The notes beneath the pieces were generated by a model that was not told the origin of the DNA, ran no database searches, and saw nothing but the letters and a program-made list of their open reading frames with translations. Made by a program: the position numbers and the translations under genes. Shown piece by piece: positions 33,901 to 42,419 of a DNA stretch of 64,000 nt. The stretch spans positions 248,001 to 312,000 of the forward strand of contig CAWKCD010000003.1 of the NCBI GenBank assembly GCA_963848035.1. The letters are read 5' to 3'. The stretch comes from JAVVHH01 sp963848035. GTDB lineage: Bacteria > Pseudomonadota > Alphaproteobacteria > Acetobacterales > Acetobacteraceae. Numbering within the stretch: position 1 is the stretch's first letter; the number at the start of each line of letters is the position of its first letter.

Positions 33901-35466
33901 CACTCCACCCCGGGGGTGACGCTGATCAGCCCGCCTCCGCACCATGACATCTATTCGATCGAGGACCTTGCGCAGCTCATCTACGACCTCAAGCAGATCA
34001 ACCCCGAGGCGTCGGTCTGCGTGAAGCTGGTGTCGCGCAGCGGCATCGGCACGATCGCGGCGGGCGTGGCGAAGGCCAAGGCCGACGCGATCCTGATCAG
34101 CGGACATTCCGGCGGCACCGGCGCGAGCCCGCAGACTTCGGTGAAATATGCCGGGTTGCCCTGGGAGATGGGGCTGTCCGAGGCGCATCAGGTGCTGATG
34201 CTGAACCGGCTACGGCACCGCGTGAAGCTGCGCACCGACGGCGGCATCAAGACCGGTCGGGACGTGGTGATCGCGGCGATGCTGGGGGCCGAAGAGTTCG
34301 GGATCGGCACGGCCAGCCTGGTGGCCATGGGCTGCATCATGGTGCGGCAGTGCCATAGCAACACATGCCCGGTAGGCGTCTGCACGCAGGACGAGGAGCT
34401 GCGGGCGAAGTTCGAGGGGTCGCCGGAGAAGGTGATCAACCTGTTCAGCTTCATCGCGGAAGACGTGCGGCACATCCTGGCGTCGTTGGGCGTGAAGCGG
34501 CTGGCCGACGTAATCGGGCGGACGGACCTGCTGGTGCAGGTGAGCCGCGGCTCAGAGTTCCTCGACGACCTCGACCTCAACCCACTGCTGGCGCAGGCCG
34601 ATCCGGGGCCGCATGCGCGGTATTGCACGCTCGAGGGGCGCAACGAGGTGCCGGAGACGCTGGACGCGCAGATGATCGGGGACGCGGCGCCGCTGTTCGA
34701 GCGCGGCGAGAAGATGCAGCTGCAATATGCGATCCGGAACACGCATCGGGCGATCGGGACCAAGATCTCGTCCAAGATCGTGCGGAAATACGGGATGACC
34801 GGGCTGGCGCCGGGTCATCTGACAGTGCGGTTGCGGGGCTCGGCAGGGCAGTCGCTGGGGGCGTTCGCGGTGCAGGGCGTGAAGCTCGAGGTGTTCGGCG
34901 ACGCGAACGACTATGTCGGCAAGGGCTTGTCGGGCGCCACGATCGTGGTCCGGCCGGCGCCGAGTTCGGGGCTGGTGGCGCACGAGAATACGATCGTGGG
35001 GAACACCGTGCTGTATGGCGCGACGGCGGGCGAGTTGTTCGCGGCCGGACAGGCCGGCGAGCGGTTCGCGGTGCGCAACTCGGGGGCGACGGCCGTCGTC
35101 GAGGGCTGCGGCAGCAATGGCTGCGAGTACATGACCGGCGGCACGGTGGTGGTGCTGGGCGCGGTGGGCGACAATTTCGGCGCCGGGTTCACGGGCGGGC
35201 AGGCATTCGTGTACGACGCGGATGGGACGTTCGAGCGGCGGCTCAACCCGGATACGCTGCTATGGCAGCGGGTTCAGCATCCGTATTGGGCGGAGTTCCT
35301 GCGCGATCTGGTCGAGCGTCACAAGGCCGAGACCAACAGCCGGTTCGCGGCGACGATGCTGGTGGATTGGGCGCGGGCGCAGTCGCAGTTCTGGCAGGTG
35401 GTGCCGAAGGAATATGTGAAATACCTGCCGGCGCCACTGTCGGAAGCGGAGGCGCTGCGGGCGTAG
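30955..35466 (+). CDS. gltB: Glutamate synthase large subunit
   Basis: 1503 residues. The N-terminal glutaminase needs a free Cys after propeptide cleavage, seen here as EHDACGVG with Cys 27. Other landmarks: HQRYSTNTFPTWKLAQPFRM, AHNGEINTLSGNVNWM, the FMN region GHSGGTGASPQTSVKYAGLP, the 3Fe-4S loop MVRQCHSNTCPVGVCTQDEE, and the C-terminal GXGXG beta-helix (GGTVVVLGAVGDNFGAGFTG). The start at 30955 has GGAGG eight bases upstream; an in-frame ATG at 30940 is also possible. Normal length, intact frame. Works with GltD; 31 bases after the DUF2059 gene. A GTTCGG/CCGAAC dyad directly after the stop could act in termination. Confidence 0.97.
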   Translation: MDYVADWNANVARLEGTYDPSQEHDACGVGLVAALDGKRRRDVVQAGIDALRAVWHRGAVDADGKTGDGAGIHIEIPYDFFSEAIRRSGSRVEPDDWIAVGMVFLPKTDLGAQERCRQIVETEILNFGYSIYGWRQVPINVACIGEKANATRPEIEQIMINGGDVDPNRFERDLYVIRRRIEKQAIAAQVGELYLCSLSCRSIIYKGMFLAESLTDFYPDLNDHRFVSRFAIYHQRYSTNTFPTWKLAQPFRMLAHNGEINTLSGNVNWMKSHETRLAAGELDRYIEDVKPVIQGGSSDTATLDQVFELLVRAGRDAPMTKSLMIPASIGSDATMKTAHRDMFSYCNAVMEPWDGPAAIAATDGKWVIAGLDRNGLRPLRYTITANDLIVVGSESGMVKFSETDIIAKGRVGPGQTIGINLDEARFYTDEELKDVLSSRQDYGAWTDRITSIDQVVKTDAPEPVLFEGDELRRRQLAVGTTLEELEMILHPMVEDSAEAIGSMGDDTPVAVLSERYRGLHHYFRQAFAQVTNPPIDSLRETRVMTLKTRLGNLGNVLDEDSSQCDLLQLDSPVLSTAEFAAMAATMGSSACQVDCSFPVADGEAGLRAAIERIRREAEEGVRAGCAHVILSDENQSATRAAIPMILATAAVHTHLVRQSLRTFTSLNVRCGECLDVHYFAVLIGVGATTVNAYLAQESIADRQRRGLFGKLSLKEAVQHYKKAVDKGLLKVMSKIGISVLSSYRGGYNFEAIGLSRALVGEFFPGMQSRISGIGLTGIARKVLALHKAAWESDNTALPVGGVYKFRQRGEVHAFEGKLIHTLQSAVATDSFETYRRYADAVHRQKPVALRDLLDFRRDGLISIPVDDVESITEIRKRLLAPGISLGALSPEAHETLSIAMNRIGARSDSGEGGEDPARATPRPNGDNANSAIKQIASGRFGVTAEYLNNCREIEIKVAQGAKPGEGGQLPGFKVSGLIAKLRHSTPGVTLISPPPHHDIYSIEDLAQLIYDLKQINPEASVCVKLVSRSGIGTIAAGVAKAKADAILISGHSGGTGASPQTSVKYAGLPWEMGLSEAHQVLMLNRLRHRVKLRTDGGIKTGRDVVIAAMLGAEEFGIGTASLVAMGCIMVRQCHSNTCPVGVCTQDEELRAKFEGSPEKVINLFSFIAEDVRHILASLGVKRLADVIGRTDLLVQVSRGSEFLDDLDLNPLLAQADPGPHARYCTLEGRNEVPETLDAQMIGDAAPLFERGEKMQLQYAIRNTHRAIGTKISSKIVRKYGMTGLAPGHLTVRLRGSAGQSLGAFAVQGVKLEVFGDANDYVGKGLSGATIVVRPAPSSGLVAHENTIVGNTVLYGATAGELFAAGQAGERFAVRNSGATAVVEGCGSNGCEYMTGGTVVVLGAVGDNFGAGFTGGQAFVYDADGTFERRLNPDTLLWQRVQHPYWAEFLRDLVERHKAETNSRFAATMLVDWARAQSQFWQVVPKEYVKYLPAPLSEAEALRA

Positions 35467-35536
35467 GTTCGGGGCGGCCGTCAATCGGGGCCGAACGCGC
35501 ATTGGCTCGATCGCCGCTTGGTGCGATACAGCCGGG

Positions 35537-36206
35537 ATGCGCGTTCTCTATCATCTGCCGCTCTCGCCCTACTCGCGCCAAGTTCGTCTGGTGCTCGCCG
35601 AAAAGCGGCTGCCGTTCGAGCTGCAGGTCGAGAAGGTATGGGAGCGGCGGCCGGATTATCTGGCGCTGAACCCAGCCTGCACCGTGCCGACCCTCGTGGA
35701 CGAGGACGGCTCGGTGGTGACGGATTCGACGGTGATCTGCGAGTATCTGGAGGAGACCTATCCCGATACGCCGCTGCTGCCGCGCGCCATGCCGGCGCGC
35801 GCGGAGACGAGGCGGCTGGTGGCCTGGTTCGCGATCAAGTTCGGCAACGAGGTGGCGCGAAACCTGTTGGGCGAGAAGTTCATGAAGCGGCTGCTCGGCC
35901 GCGGCAACCCGGATGCGACGGCGATGCGGTCCGGCTACGCCAGCTTGCGGTCGCATCTCGAGTATATCGGCTGGTTGGCCGAGACCCGGCGGTGGCTGGC
36001 GGGAGACGAACTGACGCTCGCCGACTTTGCAGCCGCGGCGCATCTGTCGGCACTGGATTTCGCGTCCGATGTGGATTGGTCGATGTCGGAAGCGGCGAAG
36101 GATTGGTATGCGACGGATGAAGTCGCGACCGAGCTTCCGGCCGTTGCTGCAGGACAAAGTACCCGGGGTGATCCCGCCGGCGCATTATGCGAACCTGGAT
36201 TTTTAG
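35537..36206 (+). CDS. fzlA: FzlA-like glutathione S-transferase-fold cell-division protein, 3' frameshift
   Basis: GST-fold protein: thioredoxin-like N-terminus MRVLYHLPLSPYSRQVRLVL with EKRLPFELQVEKVWERRPDY, PACTVPTLVDEDGSVVTDST and VICEYLEETYPDTPLLP, then an alpha-helical domain (ETRRLVAWFAIKFGNEVAR, WLAGDELTLADFAAAAHLS). FzlA binds FtsZ filaments in alphaproteobacteria and needs its conserved C-terminus. In the first frame the end is wrong; after about 36115 the other frame gives MKSRPSFRPLLQDKVPGVIP and PAHYANLDF then TAG at 36204-36206, the typical FzlA end. One extra base (an A in GCGACGG) explains it. Left uncorrected, the first frame runs on to 36688 through the opposite gene. Confidence 0.8.
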
Positions 36207-38197
36207 GCGTCAGCCGGGTCGAGGCGGAAGGTGAGCACGAAGAAGCCGAGGCGGCGATCGTCCGGCGAGGTGCCCATTTCGCTGGGCGAGCGGGGCTGAT
36301 CGACGACGATCGACAGTTCGATGTTTCCGGCCGTGAGATCCCGCGGGATCGTCGCGGTCAGATCCTGGCGGCCCGAGATCGGCTGCCAGGTGGCGATTTC
36401 GCGGCCGTTGACCAGGAGATGCAGCGGCGAGATTTCGCCGTCGGTGCCGACGATTGGCAGGCCATGGAACCGGAGCTTGAGTGCGTGTCCAATGGCGTCC
36501 GGCGGGACGGCAAAGCTCATCGAGGCTTCGTGGCCGGTGGTCCAGCGACCGACCGGGCCGCTTCCTTCCCAACCGCTGTCGAGGATCTGGTCGAAAAGGG
36601 AATCGCCGAATGGATGGGCGGTTCCGGTCGGGAGGACGGCCAGCGGCGGGATGGCGGGCGGGCCTTCCTGCCAGGTGTTCGTCGTTAGATCCAGGCCGCA
36701 GACCTCCGCGTCGGCAATCGCGTGGCGGCGGAGATAGTGGCTGATCTTACGTAGATAGCCGGGCTGGGTGGGGCGGATGAGGTCCCAATCCGGCGGATTG
36801 AAGGTCGAGACTCCGTTGATCGTCCGCAGCCCCCGCAGCGAGGCGATAAGCATCGCGTCGGTATTGTGCGGGTAGATGTCGTCGATCGGGAGATCGATCT
36901 GGTGCGTCGACCGGCCTTCGGTGAAGAACACACGGCAGCCGTCCGGGGTGGGGGGAATGGCGGCGAGGAAGGCCAGCACGGCAGGGCGATCGATGCCTGC
37001 GGCGCTCTGGGTGCTGAACTCCTCGGCCAGCAGGAGCAGCGCGAGCGGGATCATCAGGGCGGGGCGCAGACGTTGCAGCGGCAGCATAGCAACCGCGGCG
37101 ATCGGCAAGGTCAGGAGCAGCGCGAACCGGGCAGTTACGCGGATCGCGCCGGCTCCCGGCACGAAGTGGTAGACGCCATACCAGAGCGTGTGCGGGCCGA
37201 TATGGACGCAGAGCAGGAGCGCGGCGGCAGTTGCCAGAGCGAGCGCGAGGGGGAGAGGCCTTTGCCGTCGCTGGCGCCAGGCGATCACGCCGCCCCAAAG
37301 GGCGAGGGCGAGCATGATGGGGCCGAAGCCGACGAAGTGTTCGCTCATCGCCGGGAAGCCCGGCCGCAGATGATCGTCGATCCAGCCATCGAGCCGGCCG
37401 AACAGGAGATTGCTGCGGCCGAGATCAAGGAAGTCGAGCAGCGAGGGCGCGTAGTAGAGAGTTTCCGCCATCGAGTGCCCGCCGGTCTCGTGCGCCTTGG
37501 GCAGATAGACCCAGGCGAATGGCAACGCGGCAACCGCGAAACAGGCGCCGATCACCAGCACTGGCCATTTCAGTAAGGGGCGGATGGGCGCGAACGGAAG
37601 CGCGGCTAGTCCCGTCAGCAGCAGGAGGAAGGTCGTGAACCAGATCGTGTAGAAGGCCGTGAGCAGCCAAGCGCCGAACAGCGCGGCGGCGCCAGCGCCC
37701 CAAGCGCAGGCAGCCAGGGGCTGTCCGGCTGCGACGCGGCGGCCGGCGCGCCAGAGAAGCCACGCGAACGGCGGCGCCAGCGAGACCGTGAGCAGTTGGC
37801 CGTGCGCGGACTGGGTGTAGAGATTGCTGGCTACCGTGATGGTGGCGCCGCCGATCACGGAAGCCGCGAAGCCGAGGTCCAGGGCTTCGATGCCGAACAG
37901 GACGAAGAAGACGAAGCCTATGGCGCGGATGACCATGAACGCCGCGGTCTGCGCGACGAATGGGTCTAGCGAGAGGCTACGGGCAGCGCCATAGAGCAGC
38001 CCAACCAGCAGGTAGCCATCATTGTATCCGAGGGTGCCGGGCCAGGGATAGAAATAGGCGGGAGCGTTCCAGGACTCGATGCCGAGGCGGACGTTCTCCC
38101 AATGCTGGACGATGGCGAGCTGGATGAAGCCGTCGAGCGGATCACCCATCAAACGGTCGAAGCCGGAGCCTACCGCGTCCCGGAAGAACAACAGCAC
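36203..38197 (-). CDS. Large polytopic membrane protein with soluble C-terminal domain
   Basis: At least 664 residues: about eleven membrane helices, a motif GYNDGYLLVGLLYGAARSLS and the segment HWENVRLGIESWNAPAYFYP after helix 1, and a C-terminal soluble region (RDLTAGNIELSIVVDQPRSP). It resembles uncharacterised GT-C-like or YfhO-like membrane proteins; I do not assign a reaction. The start is unresolved. The frame continues upstream of the GTG at 38197 to the citrate synthase stop and clearly encodes the first helix (RLARASLAALVGTLAVLLFF), but no ATG, GTG or TTG occurs there; an ATG at 38392 would overlap gltA by 106 bases. Stops with fzlA overlap convergently. Confidence 0.6.
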   Translation of the reverse strand: MLLFFRDAVGSGFDRLMGDPLDGFIQLAIVQHWENVRLGIESWNAPAYFYPWPGTLGYNDGYLLVGLLYGAARSLSLDPFVAQTAAFMVIRAIGFVFFVLFGIEALDLGFAASVIGGATITVASNLYTQSAHGQLLTVSLAPPFAWLLWRAGRRVAAGQPLAACAWGAGAAALFGAWLLTAFYTIWFTTFLLLLTGLAALPFAPIRPLLKWPVLVIGACFAVAALPFAWVYLPKAHETGGHSMAETLYYAPSLLDFLDLGRSNLLFGRLDGWIDDHLRPGFPAMSEHFVGFGPIMLALALWGGVIAWRQRRQRPLPLALALATAAALLLCVHIGPHTLWYGVYHFVPGAGAIRVTARFALLLTLPIAAVAMLPLQRLRPALMIPLALLLLAEEFSTQSAAGIDRPAVLAFLAAIPPTPDGCRVFFTEGRSTHQIDLPIDDIYPHNTDAMLIASLRGLRTINGVSTFNPPDWDLIRPTQPGYLRKISHYLRRHAIADAEVCGLDLTTNTWQEGPPAIPPLAVLPTGTAHPFGDSLFDQILDSGWEGSGPVGRWTTGHEASMSFAVPPDAIGHALKLRFHGLPIVGTDGEISPLHLLVNGREIATWQPISGRQDLTATIPRDLTAGNIELSIVVDQPRSPSEMGTSPDDRRLGFFVLTFRLDPADA

Positions 38198-38286
38198 CGC
38201 GAGAGTGCCGACCAGCGCGGCCAGGGAGGCGCGCGCCAGTCGGTTAATGTTGGTGATCGGAGGCGAGGCCCGGCGGTGGGTTCCGG

Positions 38287-39594
38287 TCAGCCGCGCTTGT
38301 CGAGCGGCACGTAGTCGCGCTGGGTCGGGCCGGTGTAGAGCTGACGGGGGCGGCCGATGCGCTGGCTCGGGTCCTCGATCATCTCCTTCCACTGGCTGAT
38401 CCAGCCGACAGTCCGGGCCACGGCGAAGAGGACGGTGAACATCGAGGTCGGGAAGCCCATCGCCTTCAGGATGATGCCTGAATAGAAATCGACGTTCGGA
38501 TAGAGCTTCTTGCTGACGAAATAGTCGTCATGCAGCGCGATCCGCTCGAGTTCCATTGCCAGATCAAGCGTCTTGTCGTCTTTGATGCCGAGTTCGCTCA
38601 AGACTTCATGGCAGGTCTCCTGCATGATCTTGGCGCGCGGATCGTAATTCTTGTAGACGCGATGCCCAAAGCCCATCAGGCGGATGTGGCTGTTCTTGTC
38701 CTTGACCTTCTCGATGAAGCTCGGGATGTGGCTGGGGTCGCCGATCTCGTCGAGCATCTTGAGCACGGCCTCGTTGGCGCCGCCGTGTGCGGGGCCCCAC
38801 AGGCTGGCGATGCCGGCGGCGATGCAGGCGAACGGGTTGGCGCCGGTCGACCCGGCGAGACGCACGGTGGACGTGCTGGCGTTCTGCTCATGGTCGGCGT
38901 GGAGGATGAAGATCCGGTCCATCGCTTTCTCGAGCACAGGGCTGACATGGTATTCCTCGGCCGGGACGGCGTTCATCATGTGCAGGAAGTTGGCCGCGTA
39001 GCTGAGGTCGTTGCGCGGATAGATGAACGGCTGGCCGATCGAGTATTTGTAGGCCCAGGCGGCGATGGTCGGCAGCTTGGCGATCAGGCGGAAGGCGCTG
39101 ATGCGGCGATGGTCCGGATTATTGATGTCCAGGCTGTCGTGATAGAACGCGGAGAGGGCGCCGACGACTCCGCAGAGAACCGCCATCGGGTGCGCATCGC
39201 GGCGGAAACCGTTGTAGAAGCTGCGAAGCTGTTCGTGCAGCATGGTGTGGCGCAGGACGCCGTGTTCGAAATCGGCTTTCTCCTGCTTGTTCGGCAACTC
39301 GCCGTTGAGCAGCAGGTGCGCCACTTCGAGGAAGCTGGACTTCTCTGCCAGTTGCTCGATCGGGTAGCCGCGGTGCAGCAGGACGCCGATGTCGCCGTCG
39401 ATATAGGTGATCTTGCTATCGCAGGCGGCGGTGGTGCCGTAGCCGGGATCGTAGGTGAAGAGACCCATCTGGCCGTAGAGCTTGCTGATATCGGCGACCG
39501 AGGGGCCGATCGTGCCGTGGCGGAGCGGCAGCAAGATCGATTGATTGCTGCCATCGAGCGTCAGCGTAACCGAGGCGTTGGTAGGCGCGTCCAT
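38287..39594 (-). CDS. gltA: Citrate synthase
   Basis: 435 residues, type II citrate synthase of the TCA cycle (oxaloacetate plus acetyl-CoA to citrate). N-terminal beta domain VTLTLDGSNQSILLPLRHGT and LFTYDPGYGTTAACDSKITY, substrate-binding RRISAFRLIAKLPT, catalytic His regions WGPAHGGANEAVLKMLDEIG and RLMGFGHRVYKNYDPRAKI, and the catalytic Asp in PNVDFYSGIILKAMGFP. The NADH-binding N-terminal segment of type II enzymes is present. Ends GPTQRDYVPLDKRG. The 80 bases upstream (39595-39674) must hold its promoter; I see only a weak TATATC-like -10. Confidence 0.97.
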   Translation of the reverse strand: MDAPTNASVTLTLDGSNQSILLPLRHGTIGPSVADISKLYGQMGLFTYDPGYGTTAACDSKITYIDGDIGVLLHRGYPIEQLAEKSSFLEVAHLLLNGELPNKQEKADFEHGVLRHTMLHEQLRSFYNGFRRDAHPMAVLCGVVGALSAFYHDSLDINNPDHRRISAFRLIAKLPTIAAWAYKYSIGQPFIYPRNDLSYAANFLHMMNAVPAEEYHVSPVLEKAMDRIFILHADHEQNASTSTVRLAGSTGANPFACIAAGIASLWGPAHGGANEAVLKMLDEIGDPSHIPSFIEKVKDKNSHIRLMGFGHRVYKNYDPRAKIMQETCHEVLSELGIKDDKTLDLAMELERIALHDDYFVSKKLYPNVDFYSGIILKAMGFPTSMFTVLFAVARTVGWISQWKEMIEDPSQRIGRPRQLYTGPTQRDYVPLDKRG

Positions 39595-39674
39595 CTCAGT
39601 AGTCCTGTTCTGCTGCCGCCGACAGATACGGCGTTCAGGTCGATATAGGCAATCTTAGCAGTTGCAGCATCCCG

Positions 39675-40211
39675 CTAAAACGCCGTTGCGTCCGCCCAAA
39701 GCCCGTTGCGCTGCCGTCGGGCGCGCAACTCCAGGTCAGCGAGTTCAGGCGCGCCGGGCTTGGCGCGAGCCCAGCCGCTGGCGACGATGGCGCGAGAGAG
39801 GTCGGCGCCGTTCGCATCGCAGGCCGCGTAGGGACGGCCAAACGAGTCGTGACCGGTCAGCGCGCACTCGATGCGACGGCCGCGGACCAGTCGCGCCAGC
39901 GCGGAGGCGGCAGCGCCACCGCAATCGCTGCCCCCGGCGCAGTGATCGCCACGGTCCGGCGCCTCGACGCCGCGCAGCCGGACGACCTGGCCGCCGAGCC
40001 GCAGCGTGTCCCCGTCGATCACCGCGACGTTGTTCGCATCGGCGCCCACATGGGAGAGCGGAGGCGAGGGGCGGCCGAACAGGTCGGTCGGCATCCCTGT
40101 CATCATCAGGGCGCTGGTGGCGCCGATCGCCGCGGTCACGATCAACAGCGTTCGCGCCAGGAGGGGGCGTGCTGCCGACGAGTGCCGGAAGATGCGGCGA
40201 CGAGACCTCAA
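39675..40211 (-). CDS. Secreted or membrane-anchored SNase-like nuclease
   Basis: 178 residues from a TTG. One hydrophobic helix near the N-terminus (LARTLLIVTAAIGATSALMM) and then a compact staphylococcal-nuclease (OB) domain: VAVIDGDTLRLGGQVVRLRG, VEAPDRGDHCAGG, IECALTGHDSFGRPYAACDA and GADLSRAIVASGWARAKP. The D-G-D-T and R-x-x-G-V-E-A-P motifs fit thermonuclease-like proteins, though some catalytic Arg/Glu positions are hard to align. The start is uncertain: the frame is open to a TTG at 40268, with another TTG at 40211 that I prefer. Four Cys could form disulfides. Confidence 0.75.
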   Translation of the reverse strand: MRSRRRIFRHSSAARPLLARTLLIVTAAIGATSALMMTGMPTDLFGRPSPPLSHVGADANNVAVIDGDTLRLGGQVVRLRGVEAPDRGDHCAGGSDCGGAAASALARLVRGRRIECALTGHDSFGRPYAACDANGADLSRAIVASGWARAKPGAPELADLELRARRQRNGLWADATAF

Positions 40212-40283
40212 GCAGACGTCGGACGGTAACGCATGAGGCTGCCTAACAAGCGGTCTCGCCGCGCGCAACCGCTCTCTACGGGA

Positions 40284-41789
40284 TCAAACGGTCCAGAAAG
40301 GCGATTCGGACCGAAATTGTTTCCATTTTTGCATGATCCGTCGCCGGACCGGGTGGGCCGCCACGCTCGCCCAGCCTTCGACGACGCCGGCGGCATAACC
40401 GCCACCGGCTCGGCCGAGTTGCGCCATCAGGTGAGAGACGACGGCGGTGTCGTTCAGGGTGCCGAGCTCCTCCTGCAGGGCGGCGAGCTTTTTCAGGAAC
40501 GGCTTGACCGATTTTGCGGGGAAGGCGGGTGCGAAGAACTCCGCGGCGTAGCGCAGCCGTTTGCAGTCCTTGCGGAATTCATGCAGCTCGGGCAGCGGCA
40601 GCGTGTCGAGCGATCTGCCGCGCCGGCGGACACGTTTGGACCGGCGCTCCAGGGCGGAGGCGGCGAAGTCCGCGGTCGCGATGGTGAGCGTTTCGTGATC
40701 CATGCCTCGCTCCCAGGGACGCAGCGATGCCGCGAGACCGAGCGCCAATTCGAGGCGGCGGAAGGCGGGCCCGGCGAGGAAGGCGGAAAGCTCGGCATGC
40801 GCGAGCTGGCGGCGGCGTTTGGCGGCGCGGAGGAGGGCGGCCATCCGCGTGTCGGTAGCGGCGGCTTCTTCGACGCGGGTGCCGGCGCCGAGCAGGAACA
40901 CGTCCCAGTCGCGCGCGGCGCCGAGCGTAGCGGCGCAGTGCTGCAACGCGGCGTTGGCTTCGGTGAGTTCGGCGGAGGGAAGGGCGTGTTTGTAGAGAGA
41001 CAGCGCCGACCGCAGCCGCCTCGTCGCGACGCGGCCCTGGTGCACGGCTTCGACCCGGGCGTCGCGCTGGTAGAGATCGGTCCAATAGAGCAGGGCGTCG
41101 AGCAGGTGGCCGATGATACGGCTGAGGCCGTCACTGAGCCCGGTGTCGGCGTCCAGCGCCGGGCCGCCGAGATGGCGGGGCGGGAGGGGCGATCCTTTGG
41201 CGACCGCGAGCGCTTCACGCGCCAGGGCCGCGCGGGGCACGCCGATTCGAAATTCGGTCAGGGCAGCCAGTGTGGCGGCGATGTCCGTCGCCGGGCCGGA
41301 GAGACGGAGGCGGCAGGCGGGCCGGTTGTCCAATAGGCCGCGGAACGAGCCGTGCAGGAGGTCGATCGAGACCTCGCCCCGGCGATAGTGGTTGCGCCTG
41401 CCGTCGAAGGCAGCCACGGGGGTGGCGTCGAATGGCGGCGTCTGCCGCAGCGCGTCGGCAGAGAGGGCTTCGTCGAGGATAGGTTCCGGGCTGCAAGGCG
41501 GCCAATCGGCAGCGTGGCCGGGCTCGAGCGCCTCGACGCGCCAGAGCCGGCCGGTGCGTCCGATGATCTGGCCAACGTTGGCGAGGCTGGATTCGGGATC
41601 GTCCATCCAGATCAGACGGACCGGTCGCGACGGCGCGGCCCGCGCCAAGTCGCGGCGTCGGCCGAAGGCGGCCGCGTCCTCCGGCGCCAGCGTGAGCTCG
41701 ATGGTGTGAACGCGCTCGGGCGGCGGCGGCGGTGGCGGGTCGGCAGGTTCGGTGAAGTCGACTGCTTCCACGACCTGCTCTCTCGTCAT
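40284..41789 (-). CDS. CHAD-domain protein with degenerate CYTH-like N-terminus
   Basis: 501 residues. The N-terminal 240 residues (RVHTIELTLAPEDAAAFGRR, DDPESSLANVGQIIGRTG, RNHYRRGEVSIDLLHGSFRG, CRLRLSGPATDIAATLAAL) look like a poorly conserved CYTH triphosphate-tunnel domain without the canonical ExExK. The C-terminal part is CHAD: VEAVHQGRVATRRLRSALSL, RKDCKRLRYAAEFFAPAF and LQEELGTLNDTAVVSHLMAQ, with conserved His and Arg/Lys that bind polyphosphate. CHAD proteins are drawn to polyphosphate granules. The ATG at 41789 overlaps the sixA stop (ATGA), so the two are coupled. Confidence 0.85.
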   Translation of the reverse strand: MTREQVVEAVDFTEPADPPPPPPPERVHTIELTLAPEDAAAFGRRRDLARAAPSRPVRLIWMDDPESSLANVGQIIGRTGRLWRVEALEPGHAADWPPCSPEPILDEALSADALRQTPPFDATPVAAFDGRRNHYRRGEVSIDLLHGSFRGLLDNRPACRLRLSGPATDIAATLAALTEFRIGVPRAALAREALAVAKGSPLPPRHLGGPALDADTGLSDGLSRIIGHLLDALLYWTDLYQRDARVEAVHQGRVATRRLRSALSLYKHALPSAELTEANAALQHCAATLGAARDWDVFLLGAGTRVEEAAATDTRMAALLRAAKRRRQLAHAELSAFLAGPAFRRLELALGLAASLRPWERGMDHETLTIATADFAASALERRSKRVRRRGRSLDTLPLPELHEFRKDCKRLRYAAEFFAPAFPAKSVKPFLKKLAALQEELGTLNDTAVVSHLMAQLGRAGGGYAAGVVEGWASVAAHPVRRRIMQKWKQFRSESPFWTV

Positions 41790-42316
41790 GCCGCGCCGGG
41801 GAGGTCCCGCGGGCTGAGGAAGCGGACCAGGCGGCCCCCACCCTCTCCCAGCGTTCCCCACGGGCCGGGGACACTGAACTCAGCCAGGGCGCCGGACGGG
41901 TAGGCCTCGGCCAAACGGCGCAGATCGGCGCTGGCGAAGCTCATCGCGTGTGCGCCGACGAGCTGCATCGCGAGTTCGTGCAGGCCGGGATTGTGCGCGA
42001 TCATCAGAACGCTACGCACGGTTTCCTTCACGCCGTGCAGCACGTCGAGCAGCACCCCCGGCGGAGCATCGTACAAACGAGCGACGGGTTCGACGAGCGG
42101 GGTGTCGGACCAGGGTTCCAGCGCTTCGAGGGTCTGCCGCGTGCGGACGGCGGTGGAGACCAGCACGAGGTCGGGCGCGAGACCCAGGTTCTCCATCGCT
42201 TCCTTCATCGCGACGGCCGCGCGCCGGCCGCGCGGATTGAGCGGTCGCTCGTGATCCGGAAGCTCCTTGTCGTCCCAGGACGACTTCGCGTGGCGCAGCA
42301 GCAGCAATTGACGCAT
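41786..42316 (-). CDS. sixA: SixA-like histidine phosphatase
   Basis: 176 residues of the histidine phosphatase superfamily. The catalytic LLLLRHAKSSWDD has Arg8 and His9 in the SixA-specific RHAKS/WDD context; the second arm lies in LVLVSTAVRTRQTLEA and the second His in MIAHNPGLHELAMQLVG. SixA removes phosphate from phosphohistidine in phosphorelay or PTSNtr proteins. It is translationally coupled to the CHAD protein downstream, a pairing that puts phosphate-handling proteins together. Confidence 0.88.
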   Translation of the reverse strand: MRQLLLLRHAKSSWDDKELPDHERPLNPRGRRAAVAMKEAMENLGLAPDLVLVSTAVRTRQTLEALEPWSDTPLVEPVARLYDAPPGVLLDVLHGVKETVRSVLMIAHNPGLHELAMQLVGAHAMSFASADLRRLAEAYPSGALAEFSVPGPWGTLGEGGGRLVRFLSPRDLPGAA

Positions 42317-42419
42317 GGACGGACTCTGCCCGTCCCGGCCCCCGGTCGCAAGCGTTGCTGGCTGGAGGCTTGCGCGACGTCGGCGCGAGGCCAGGTCGGG
42401 TGGAGCGAGGAGGTGACGG

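Noticed and set aside
40208..40405. 65-codon minus-strand frame between the CHAD and nuclease genes
   Set aside because: It overlaps the 3' end of the CHAD gene, has no conserved features, and its frame is not matched by a ribosome-binding site.
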